Shown here in pieces: positions 42,562 through 50,408 of a stretch of 64,000 nucleotides of DNA. The stretch covers positions 1,798,001 through 1,862,000 of the forward strand of contig NZ_CP134049.1 in assembly GCF_031582965.1 (NCBI RefSeq), given 5' to 3'. The notes under the pieces are model-generated. The model was not told the origin of the DNA, ran no database searches, and saw nothing but the letters and a program-made list of their open reading frames with translations. The DNA comes from Bacillus sp. NEB1478. Its GTDB lineage: Bacteria; Bacillota; Bacilli; Bacillales; Fictibacillaceae. How positions within the stretch are numbered: the stretch's first letter is position 1; each line of letters opens with the position of its first letter. The position numbers and the translations under genes are program-made.

Positions 42562-44301
42562 CATTTTCCAGTAAAAAAATTTCTTTCATATTACAGGCCA
42601 TACTTGCCGTTGTTTTTGTCAGTCTTAGCGACAGCTATTATCGTATCAAGTGTGACATTGGTGCTGCCGCTGCTCGTTCGGTATATTACAAAAGATGTAT
42701 TAGAAGGAGACTTGTCCATTGCACTCGATAAAGTGTATAAAATTGGTGCACTAATGCTCGTATTAGTGGCGATTCAAAATCTCGGAACCTACTTTGTCGA
42801 CTATAAAGGCCATGAAGTTGGTGCACGGATGGAAAGTGATATACGCAGCGAACTATTTCAGCACTTACAGAAGCTCCCTTTTCGTTTTTATGATAAAGAG
42901 AAGACCGGACAGCTCATGTCTCGGGTAACAAACGACTTATTCTTGCTTGCTGAACTGTATCATCACGGGCCAGAAGATTACGTTAAATATTTCGTGCGTT
43001 TTGTGGGAGCTTCCATAATCCTATTTTTTATCAACATTCCGTTAACGCTCGCTGTGTTCATTTTTATGCCGATCATCGGTTTTCTATCTCTTTATTTCAA
43101 TAAAAAGGAAAACGAAGCTTTGCTGAGGAACAAAGAGCGTATTGCAGATGTTAATGCTCAGCTGGAAGATACATTATCAGGTATCCGTGTTGTAAAATCT
43201 TTTGCTAACGAACATATCGAGATTGAAAAGTTTAACCGGGAAAATCATAGATTCTTGGCTAGCAGAAAGAACACGTATAAGGTAGAAGCAACCTTTTTTA
43301 ACTGTATACAGATCCTCATCCAGCTGATAACGATAACTGTGGTAGTGTTCGGAAGTGCGAGTATCGTCAATCAAACGTTAGATCTGGCAGATTTAATTAC
43401 ATTTCTGCTATATATCGGCTACATGGTTGAGCCAATTCAAAGATTGACTCATATGAGCACACAGTTTCAAGAAGGCATAACAGGCTTTCAGCGCTTTATG
43501 GAAATTATGAATTTGAAACCAGGTATTGAAAATAAACCAGATGCCATCGCCTTGCCTGTGGTTCAAGGTGACATTGAGTTTAACAATGTATCGTTTCGTT
43601 ATGAGGAGCAATTGGTCCCTGTATTTACTGATTTGTCTCTCCGAATAAGATCGGGAGAGTTTGTTGCCTTAGTAGGTCCATCAGGGGCAGGTAAAACAAC
43701 ATTATGCTCACTCATTCCTCGCTTTTACGAGGTGACAAGCGGGGAAGTTAAGCTTGACGGCATCAATGTACGTAATCTTGACTTAAATTCACTTAGAAAT
43801 CACATCGGAATCGTCCAGCAAGATGTTTATCTGTTTGCGGGAACAGTGATGGAAAATATCCGCTATGGGAAACATGCAGCAACTGATGAAGCAGTTATCG
43901 CAGCAGCTAAATATGCCAATGCTCATGACTTTATCATGAGTTTGCCAAACGGTTACCACTCTGAGATCGGACAACGCGGAGTAAAGTTATCTGGAGGACA
44001 AAAGCAGCGGCTAAGTATAGCTCGTGTGTTTTTGAAAAATCCGCCTGTACTCATTCTGGATGAGGCAACTAGTGCCCTGGATAACGAGTCTGAGAGCATC
44101 ATTAAGGAATCACTTGAATTGTTAGCAAATGGACGAACAATGATCGTAATTGCTCACCGACTTTCTACGATCCGTAATGCGGAACGAATACTCGTTCTAA
44201 CGAAGGACGGAATTATGGAAGATGGAACACATGATGTATTGCTTGCACGCAATGGAGTATATGCACACTTTTATGCCAAACAGTTCGAAGTACAAGTGTA
44301 A
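42559..44301 (+). CDS. ABC-type multidrug exporter, half-transporter (Sav1866-like)
   Basis: The 580-residue protein fuses a six-helix type IV exporter membrane domain (about 1-325) to an ATPase domain. The ATPase has Walker A VGPSGAGKTTL, the Q-loop GIVQQDVYLF, signature LSGGQKQRLSIARVF, Walker B PVLILDEATSALD and the switch His in VIAHRLST. It should work as a homodimer exporting lipids or hydrophobic drugs, as Sav1866 and MsbA do. AAAAGGGG precedes the ATG, but CCCCTT upstream could sequester it. A hairpin terminator follows. Confidence 0.94.
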   Translation: MHFPVKKFLSYYRPYLPLFLSVLATAIIVSSVTLVLPLLVRYITKDVLEGDLSIALDKVYKIGALMLVLVAIQNLGTYFVDYKGHEVGARMESDIRSELFQHLQKLPFRFYDKEKTGQLMSRVTNDLFLLAELYHHGPEDYVKYFVRFVGASIILFFINIPLTLAVFIFMPIIGFLSLYFNKKENEALLRNKERIADVNAQLEDTLSGIRVVKSFANEHIEIEKFNRENHRFLASRKNTYKVEATFFNCIQILIQLITITVVVFGSASIVNQTLDLADLITFLLYIGYMVEPIQRLTHMSTQFQEGITGFQRFMEIMNLKPGIENKPDAIALPVVQGDIEFNNVSFRYEEQLVPVFTDLSLRIRSGEFVALVGPSGAGKTTLCSLIPRFYEVTSGEVKLDGINVRNLDLNSLRNHIGIVQQDVYLFAGTVMENIRYGKHAATDEAVIAAAKYANAHDFIMSLPNGYHSEIGQRGVKLSGGQKQRLSIARVFLKNPPVLILDEATSALDNESESIIKESLELLANGRTMIVIAHRLSTIRNAERILVLTKDGIMEDGTHDVLLARNGVYAHFYAKQFEVQV

Positions 44302-44392
44302 GTTAGAAACTTGTATTGTTATGTAAAAATAATTGTCAGTGCCAATCCTATATCTTTAACTTGTTTTGATAATTTTTAAGTTTTAATTATTT

Positions 44393-44427
44393 GGTGCATT
44401 TCTTCAGAAGGAGAAGTGCACCTTTTT
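44393..44427 (+). terminator. ABC exporter terminator
   Basis: GGTGCATTTCT and AGAAGTGCACC pair in a stem followed by TTTTT. A near copy lies at 44734. Confidence 0.8.
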
Positions 44428-44478
44428 AATAAACAATTAGGCAGGCTTTTTGAGCAAGTTTGTAAAGGGGTCTTTTTT

Positions 44479-44714
44479 ATGAACAACCTGATTTCTATAT
44501 TAGCAGGGATTGTGATTGGAGTTATCTTATCTTACTTCTTTCTGAATGAAACGGGTGGACGATCTATCAATTGGATGTTAACGGTAAAGTAATCAATACG
44601 ACTAATGAACTAGATTTTCATTTAATAACAAATAGTTTACTAATCATTACTATCGTTTCAATTTTGATTTATGGAATTTGGACACTGATTGATAGAAAAG
44701 GAAAAGAGTTATAA
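44479..44714 (+). pseudogene. Frameshifted two-helix membrane protein
   Basis: ATG 44479 begins MNNLISILAGIVIGVILSYF, a membrane helix, and stops at 44593. A second frame (minus one) overlaps from NGWTIYQLDVNGKVIN near 44540 and continues through a second helix (SLLIITIVSILIYGIWTL) to TAA 44714. Joined, they give a sensible protein of about 78 residues. One base appears to be missing near AAACGGGTGG. The family is not recognised. Confidence 0.6.
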
Positions 44715-44733
44715 TTACTTATTCAGTCTACGC

Positions 44734-44767
44734 GGCATTTCATCATGAAGGAGAAGTGCTAATTTTT
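44734..44767 (+). terminator. Terminator-like hairpin, copy of 44393
   Basis: GCATTTCATCATGAAGGAG then AAGTGC differs from the 44393 hairpin by a few bases, and AATTTTTATT follows. The outer pairs are partly lost. Confidence 0.5.
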
Positions 44768-44836
44768 ATTGAAATATAGGAGTGGATTGTTTAAACCTAT
44801 TATCAAAATTTATATGTGATCAAGGAGGAGGTAGCT

Positions 44837-45307
44837 TTGGGTAGAATTGATTTATTACTAAACGTCCTAGATTCAACGTTTGATAAGGAAAGTTGGTATG
44901 CCCCACTCAGACACGCAATAGAGGGAATTACAGCAGAACAAGCAAGCTGGAGACCTGTGGGGGAGACAAGTAAATCAATCTGGGAGAATGTGAATCATCT
45001 CATTTATTACAAAGAGAGATTAGTAGCAAACCTGGAAGGCAGTGAATGGAAAAACCATCTTAGCGGAGATGAAAATTTCTATCTCACCGAACCATCAGAT
45101 CAGGATAAAGAATGGGAAAAAGTCGTTGAACGTGCTGAAAACATTCATCGTAGTTTAAGACAAAAATTAAGTAGCATTTCTGTTGAAGAGCTTGATAATA
45201 ATTCTCTTGAAAGAAAACTCCTGGACATATTTCTTCACGATGCTTACCATACAGGTCAAATTATTCAAATCAGAAAAATGCAAGGTTCTTGGCCATCTAA
45301 CAGATAA
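44837..45307 (+). CDS. DinB-family protein
   Basis: The 156-residue protein has the DinB four-helix pattern: AEQASWRPVGETSKSIWENVNH with the first metal His, and FLHDAYHTGQIIQIRK with the HxxxH pair. Its likely activity is a metal-dependent thiol transfer, not shown. TTG 44837 behind AAGGAGGAGG is preferred over an in-frame GTG 21 bases earlier that lies before this site. It is a distant paralogue of the protein at 41541. Confidence 0.82.
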   Translation: MGRIDLLLNVLDSTFDKESWYAPLRHAIEGITAEQASWRPVGETSKSIWENVNHLIYYKERLVANLEGSEWKNHLSGDENFYLTEPSDQDKEWEKVVERAENIHRSLRQKLSSISVEELDNNSLERKLLDIFLHDAYHTGQIIQIRKMQGSWPSNR

Positions 45308-45413
45308 TCCGGGAAATCATTATAGTAAGATAGTTTACTAAATTTGAAGCTATTTAACTTTCGTACTTTGAATTAAAAGTTATATCCGTTTTAAGCATAA
45401 GGAGCTGGAGGGT

Positions 45414-46235
45414 GTGTTTTTAAAGAAAAATTCATACCTTGGAAAGAAAAACGGCGTTTCTTTCTTGAATGGAGAAATAAAATTCCAAGGTATTTCATTA
45501 AATGTTTACAGTTACTTGGTAGATGGTGTTCTAATTGATACTGGAGCAAGGTCACTGCATAAATATTTTAAACCTTTTATTGATGAAGCTGATTTTGATC
45601 AAGTCATGATTACTCATTTTCATGAAGATCATACAGGTTGTGCTGCTTATGTTGAAGAAACAAAGAAACTGCCCATTTATCTGGATAAAAAAACAATTGG
45701 ATATTGCTCACGACGGGCAGATTACCCTGTATATAGGAAGCTTTTTTGGGGGAGAAGAAGGCCATTTAATGCTCAGGCTATGCCTGCAACCTTTAAATCC
45801 AGAAATGCGATTTGGAAAGTAATTGATACACCTGGTCATGCTTATGATCACAATGCCTTCTTAAATCAGGAAACAGGTCAATTATTTACTGGAGATTTAT
45901 TTGTAAGCGAGCGTACGAAAGTCGTATTAGAGGAAGAAAGTATTCCTGCTATTATTCAATCTTTAGAACGAGTATTGTCTTATGATTTTCAAGATGTTTT
46001 TTGCAGTCATGCAGGGTTTGTAGAAGATGGCCGTGCAGCGCTAGAGCGAAAACGAGAAAATTTATTACGTATTAAACATGAAGTATTAACTTTCCATAAG
46101 GAAGGGGATTCAGCTGAAATTATCAGCAATAAGCTGTTTCCAAAACAATTCCCTATTATAAAATTTTCAGGGGGAGAATGGGATTCACTGCATATTGTCA
46201 CTTCAATATTGAATGAAAAAACAATGAGGGATTGA
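45414..46235 (+). CDS. MBL-fold metallo-hydrolase
   Basis: The 273-residue protein has MITHFHEDHTGCAA (HxHxDH), DTPGHAYDHNAF, FTGDLFV and FCSHAGF as metal ligands in order. It has no signal peptide. The GTG start at 45414 follows GGAGCTGGAGGGT. The substrate is not evident, and it is only distantly similar to the MBL protein at 13949. Confidence 0.87.
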   Translation: MFLKKNSYLGKKNGVSFLNGEIKFQGISLNVYSYLVDGVLIDTGARSLHKYFKPFIDEADFDQVMITHFHEDHTGCAAYVEETKKLPIYLDKKTIGYCSRRADYPVYRKLFWGRRRPFNAQAMPATFKSRNAIWKVIDTPGHAYDHNAFLNQETGQLFTGDLFVSERTKVVLEEESIPAIIQSLERVLSYDFQDVFCSHAGFVEDGRAALERKRENLLRIKHEVLTFHKEGDSAEIISNKLFPKQFPIIKFSGGEWDSLHIVTSILNEKTMRD

Positions 46236-46541
46236 AAATGAGAATTAGTGCTTATTGAAAGAAGACAAACAAGATTATTAGTGAAAATTCCCCATATAAA
46301 ACTTCTTTAAAAGGTGCGTTTCCTGAGGATGGAATGCTTTTTTTAAGGCTCTGTTCTAAAAGCAACAAGCTTTTAGAACAGAGTCTTTTTTATTTAGCAA
46401 ATATAGAATATTAAAGAAAACTTACTTTAACATGGAATTATCATTGTCTTATCATTGGGATTTTTTGTAATTATTATTATGATTAATAATGAAGTATTAA
46501 GTCATCAAGCTATTGCCATATAAATAAAGGAGAGATCAGAT
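46236..46541. other. Intergenic stretch with two hairpins
   Basis: No gene is visible. A weak hairpin (46313-46345; GTTTCC and GGAA before a T run) is followed by a strong one at 46348-46385. The rest is AT-rich and probably holds the promoter of the Nudix gene. Confidence 0.5.
46348..46390 (+). terminator. Strong hairpin with T tail
   Basis: GGCTCTGTTCTAAAAGC and GCTTTTAGAACAGAGTC pair over 17 bases around AACAA and are followed by TTTTT. The outer GGCTCTGTT/AACAGAG matches the ends of the repeat at 9804-9924. Confidence 0.8.
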
Positions 46542-46949
46542 ATGGAACCACCGAAACACATTGTATCAGCAGCAACAATTATCTTAAATGATCAAAACGA
46601 AATCTTATTAATTAGAGGACCACGAAGAGGATGGGAAATGCCTGGTGGACAAGTCGAAGAAGGTGAGTCCTTAAAGGACGGGGCAGTTAGGGAGACTAAG
46701 GAAGAATGCGGCTTAGATATTGAGATTACAAAATTTTGTGGCGTTTTTCAAAATGTCAGTAGATCTATATGCAATACTTTGTTCTTAGGAAGACCTGTTG
46801 GAGGAGTATTAATGACGACTTCAGAAGCTTTGGAAGTAGGTTTCTTTCCAATTGAGCAAGCTTTAGATATGGTAACATGGAAAAATTTCAGACAAAGAAT
46901 TGAGTATTGTTTAAATGAAAGCTTTCAACCTTTTTATGTAGAGTTTTGA
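46542..46949 (+). CDS. Nudix hydrolase
   Basis: The 135-residue protein has a full Nudix box, GGQVEEGESLKDGAVRETKE then ECGLDI (GX5EX7REUXEEXGU). It hydrolyses a nucleoside diphosphate linked to another moiety, and the substrate is not evident. AAAGGAGAG precedes the ATG. A terminator-like hairpin follows at 47069. Confidence 0.92.
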   Translation: MEPPKHIVSAATIILNDQNEILLIRGPRRGWEMPGGQVEEGESLKDGAVRETKEECGLDIEITKFCGVFQNVSRSICNTLFLGRPVGGVLMTTSEALEVGFFPIEQALDMVTWKNFRQRIEYCLNESFQPFYVEF

Positions 46950-47068
46950 TGCAATTCCCACTTAAAATTATTCATTATCAATACATAACATCATTTTTAT
47001 ACAAAAAGAGGATCTGATAATACTTCTGCAGGGTTCTATAAATTAATACAAGGTTGAATACAGAAAGG

Positions 47069-47101
47069 ACGCATTTCTGGACAAAAGAAATGTGTTTTTT
47101 T
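47069..47101 (+). terminator. Terminator after the Nudix region
   Basis: ACGCATTTCT and AGAAATGTGT pair around GGACAAA and are followed by nine T. The core resembles the hairpins at 44393 and 44734. Confidence 0.75.
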
Positions 47102-47216
47102 TTCTGTACTCCATACCATTACAAATATTGAATGTTTAATATTAAAAACTTGTGCAGTTTGATTCGTTCTTTCATTAGGTAAGGCCTGTTAATTTTTATT
47201 GAATGGAGTTGCGTTA

Positions 47217-47777
47217 ATGAAAAGGTTAGTAATTATTACAGTCGGTAAAACCCATAGTGGGAAAACTACATTTGCTAAATCTCTTGAACAACAATTGAAC
47301 AACTCCCTAATAATTGACCAAGATAACCATGCTGAATTCATCAACACCTGCTATAAAAATTTACTTCCAAAACAGGGACCTAATACTCTCAAATATGCCG
47401 TTACTCAAACAATTATTGATTATTCTGTTAGTCATAGTAATTCTCACATCATTATCTGCAACTCAAATCGCACTCGCGAAGGTCGTTTGAATCTCCTTTC
47501 ACATTTTCATAAAAGAGAGTTTGTCAGCATAATCGTTAACTTTGATATTCCTTACCCTGTACTACAAGAAAGAGTTGCGAAAAGTGAGCGAAGTACAACT
47601 ATATTTAGGAGTGCTTCTACTTATAAGGAAGTGTTAACTCGTCAACACCTTGAGTCTCATAAAAACGGTGTGGTATCTCCTATAGAAGGCGAAGCAGATT
47701 ATTTATTCGTAATCAAGAACAATGATGACTCTCAGTCCGTCATTCTAAAAATCATTAAGATTGCACAAAGTCAGTAG
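47217..47777 (+). CDS. P-loop kinase-like protein (AAA/zeta-toxin-type fold)
   Basis: The 186-residue protein begins with a Walker A loop, VGKTHSGKTTFAKSL, followed by LIIDQDNHAEF with the acceptor-activating Asp, HIIICNSNRTREGR (Walker B-like strand and loop), and IVNFDIPYPVLQERV. It looks like a small nucleoside-type or peptide kinase, and the substrate is unknown. No antitoxin-like partner gene is adjacent. ATG 47217 has GGAG eight bases upstream. Confidence 0.75.
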   Translation: MKRLVIITVGKTHSGKTTFAKSLEQQLNNSLIIDQDNHAEFINTCYKNLLPKQGPNTLKYAVTQTIIDYSVSHSNSHIIICNSNRTREGRLNLLSHFHKREFVSIIVNFDIPYPVLQERVAKSERSTTIFRSASTYKEVLTRQHLESHKNGVVSPIEGEADYLFVIKNNDDSQSVILKIIKIAQSQ

Positions 47778-47885
47778 CTCGATGTGTACTTCCATGTTTT
47801 CTATCTGTATGAACATTAGGAAAATAGTACCTTTTTATTAGTGAGTATTTTATAATTGAAAAAATACTAAAAAGGGGATTTAGTC

Positions 47886-48443
47886 TTGGACACCATAATT
47901 ACTGAAAGATTGCTTTTAAGAGAGTGGAAAGTAACGGATAGTAATGATCTTTACGAGTATGCAAAAAGTGAGTTGGTAGGACCAAATGCAGGTTGGCAAC
48001 CACATAGAGATGAAGAAGAAAGCAAAGAAATTATCCAAATGTTTATAAGTGGTAACGATACTTATGCGATTGAATTGAACTCAGAAAAGAAAGTGATTGG
48101 CGGGATAGGACTTCATGACAGGAAACCAGATGATGCACTTTCCCATTTGAAGCAAAAAGAAATCGGGTATGTTCTTAATCCAGCTTATTGGGGTAAGGGG
48201 TACATTCCTGAAGCGGTAAAAAGTTTACTTAAATATGGATTTGGAAAACTGGATTTAGATATCATCTGGTGTGGTCATTATGACTTCAATCACAACTCTA
48301 AAAGAGTAAATGAAAAATGCGGGTTCAACTATCAATTTGAAAAAAAGGTGAAGCTCGATCGTCTAAATGGAAAAGAAGTAACAAATCTATATTATTCTGT
48401 TACAAAATCCGAATATGAAGAATTAGCTAAAAAGAAATTATAA
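47886..48443 (+). CDS. GNAT acetyltransferase (RimJ/RimL type)
   Basis: The 185-residue protein starts with TERLLLREWKVTDSNDLYEY and has IGYVLNPAYWGKGYIPEAVK (acetyl-CoA loop) and NHNSKRVNEKCGFNYQFEKK, typical of ribosomal-protein-type acetyltransferases. The substrate is unknown. The TTG start at 47886 follows AAAGGGGAT. Confidence 0.85.
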   Translation: MDTIITERLLLREWKVTDSNDLYEYAKSELVGPNAGWQPHRDEEESKEIIQMFISGNDTYAIELNSEKKVIGGIGLHDRKPDDALSHLKQKEIGYVLNPAYWGKGYIPEAVKSLLKYGFGKLDLDIIWCGHYDFNHNSKRVNEKCGFNYQFEKKVKLDRLNGKEVTNLYYSVTKSEYEELAKKKL

Positions 48444-48471
48444 TTAATTTTATCAGTCAGGGGTGATGTTT

Positions 48472-48905
48472 GTGTTTAATGCTTGGTTGAGAAATTTTCT
48501 ATACATCCTTGACCATAAACTACTCATGATTTATCGAAGTTTTCGCCAAAAGAATTCTTTCCGTATACTAAAAAATTTTTCTCTGATAAACAACTAACGA
48601 TAGATGATGAAATGAAATTGAAATATGCTTGGCTACACCATCAACATAAGAATAAACATCATTGGGAATATTGGGTTGTTGATCCGGTTTCTAAACAAGC
48701 GTTGCCAATGCCTAGAAAATATCTTATTGAAATGGTATGTGATTGGCGATCGTTTTCAAGGGAATGGGGAAGAAAAGTAAAAGAATCTAACTTTAATCCC
48801 TCAGATAGGATAGTGCTGCACCCTGATACAAAAAAAGAATTGGAAATAATCATGATGAAAACAAATGAAATTCGTCTCAAAGAAACAAATAAATTGCTGA
48901 TATAA
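48472..48905 (+). pseudogene. Frameshifted DUF5662-like protein
   Basis: GTG 48472, behind GGGGTGA, begins FNAWLRNFLYILDHK in one frame. The expected continuation HDLSKFSPKEFFPYTKKFF (about 48533 on) and AWLHHQHKNKHHWEYWV lies in the minus-one frame and runs to TAA 48905. The segment normally between HK and HD (about 20 residues) is missing, so an internal deletion has caused the shift. The remaining open frame from ATG 48612 has no ribosome binding site. Confidence 0.65.
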
Positions 48906-48933
48906 AAATGATTTTTATAAATGTTAAACAAAG

Positions 48934-48965
48934 AAAAAAGACGCCTTGAAGGACGTCTTTTTGTG
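48934..48965. terminator. Terminator after the DUF5662-like gene
   Basis: AAAAGACG and CGTCTTTT pair around an interior with short inner complementarity and are followed by T. Confidence 0.8.
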
Positions 48966-49297
48966 CGTATTGCGGCGAGAGACAGCACTCCACATAGTGC
49001 TTTGCCAAAAGGCGTGTCAAACTCGTCTTATGCAAATTAGCTCATCGCTGAATTAGTATACCACTTAATTTATTAAAAGAGAAGTAGAAATCTTAAGATT
49101 CATTATGATCCAATAGAGATTATTACGGGTCATTTTTATGTTGGATATCGGGTAATTTCACGTACCGTGGAATTAATGGAAATAACGTGGATAAATTGGT
49201 CGTTATCGCGGAATTATCGAAAATAACGTGGATATTTGGACTTTACCGTGGAATTAAATAAAATTAATAGCTTCAAAAGAGTAAAAACAACATAAAA
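48966..49297. other. Gene-free region with tandem repeat
   Basis: No gene is visible. Positions 49164-49258 hold about 2.3 copies of a 40-41 bp tandem repeat. The remainder (48966-49150) is AT-rich and without recognisable structure, apart from short GC-richer bits at 48970-49010. Confidence 0.6.
49164..49258. repeat. Tandem repeat, unit 40-41 bp with 20-bp half units
   Basis: CGTGGAATTA or CGCGGAATTA starts at 49166, 49207 and 49247. AATAACGTGGATA starts at 49181 and 49222. The two motifs share CGTGGA, giving a half-unit periodicity. Confidence 0.8.
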
Positions 49298-49336
49298 AAA
49301 CGACTCAAAGAGTTTCATTAATCTTTTGAGTCGTCT
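49298..49336 (-). terminator. Terminator of the ECF sigma gene
   Basis: CGACTCAAAGA and TCTTTTGAGTCG pair. Read on the minus strand, T residues follow, eleven bases after the sigma gene stop. Confidence 0.8.
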
Positions 49337-49346
49337 TCTGCCAAAC

Positions 49347-50285
49347 TCAGTCCCAATATACAGGTGGTTTTACTAACTGTGCCTTTATTCCAAGCTCTTC
49401 AGCAGCGGCTAGAATGAATTCTTTTCTGAAAAAATAGCTTTTATGGTTAACGATTTTTCCATTTTCAACTTCTTGCATTTGTATGTCATGTATTTCAGGG
49501 CCGCTGTCACCAGTAGTTAACACAATGATCACTGGTTTACCCCAGAGTATCATTTCTTGAGCTGTGTAGCCTGGCAAACCAAATCTTAATGAACCATTCC
49601 GCATCTCTTCTTTAGAGAATTCCTGGAAACCAAAGAAAGCTTCATTTTGTGCTTGTTCACTAAATAAATCTAACATACGTTTTAAGTCTCCATTATTAAA
49701 AGCTTCTAAGTATGCTTGGATGGTTGTGTTATGGCTTTTTGTTGTTGCTTTCGTTTTGGATTTTGAAAAATCCAATGAAGCAATTTTTCTTCTTGCTCTT
49801 TGTACAGATGAATAAACACCCCCTGGAGTGCTTTGTACTATTCCCGCTACTTCTTCTGCACTGAATTGGAAAATATCTAATAGTAGAAATGCAGCTGTTT
49901 GCTTAGGTGTCAGATTTGCTTCTAAAGATGTAAGTATTTCTTCTATTAATAGTTGGTCTGAAAAATCAGCATTTGCTTCGGGTACTTCATCTAAAGTTCC
50001 TACTTCACGTTTGAGCTTTCTGCAATGATCCAGCCAAGTATTTGTTGCAACTCTGAATAGGTAGCTCTTTTTGTCGGTAATATCACTCCAGCGGTGGGGA
50101 AGCAGACCGAAAGACTTTATCATTGTTTCTTGATAAAGATCTTCACCATCCCAAGGGGAACCAGTAACATATTTGCAATAATTCCACAGGTCGGTTGAAT
50201 AAACTGATACGATTTCTTCAAATTCATTCCTTAGTTTTCGAGTGTCACTCACTAAATCTTTGTTCAAATAACTCGTTTGTTCCAT
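49347..50285 (-). CDS. ECF-type sigma factor with SnoaL-like C-terminal domain
   Basis: The 312-residue protein has region 2 (DLWNYCKYVTGSPWDGEDLYQE then SYLFRVATNTWLDHCRK), region 4 (LTPKQTAAFLLLDIFQFSAEE and VYSSVQRARRKI) and a C-terminal NTF2/SnoaL-like domain (about 185-300; TIQAYLEAFNNGDLKRML). Sigma factors with such a fused domain often work without a separate anti-sigma factor. None lies next to this gene. TAGGAGG precedes the ATG. The regulon is unknown. Confidence 0.88.
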   Translation of the reverse strand: MEQTSYLNKDLVSDTRKLRNEFEEIVSVYSTDLWNYCKYVTGSPWDGEDLYQETMIKSFGLLPHRWSDITDKKSYLFRVATNTWLDHCRKLKREVGTLDEVPEANADFSDQLLIEEILTSLEANLTPKQTAAFLLLDIFQFSAEEVAGIVQSTPGGVYSSVQRARRKIASLDFSKSKTKATTKSHNTTIQAYLEAFNNGDLKRMLDLFSEQAQNEAFFGFQEFSKEEMRNGSLRFGLPGYTAQEMILWGKPVIIVLTTGDSGPEIHDIQMQEVENGKIVNHKSYFFRKEFILAAAEELGIKAQLVKPPVYWD

Positions 50286-50408
50286 ATATATACCTCCTAA
50301 TGTTCTTACACTAAAAAGACGTTTGGATATAGAAAAATTATACGGTCTTTATCAAATAATTTAACTATCATTTTAATCACGCAAATAAGTTCTCAAGTTT
50401 ACTTGTAT

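Noticed and set aside
44479..44714. Programmed -1 frameshift
   Set aside because: No X-XXY-YYZ slippery heptamer with a downstream structure is evident at the junction. A lost base is simpler.
47217..47777. Zeta-type toxin of a toxin-antitoxin pair
   Set aside because: No epsilon-like or other small antitoxin gene is adjacent, and the catalytic pattern is not specific enough. Left as a P-loop kinase-like protein.
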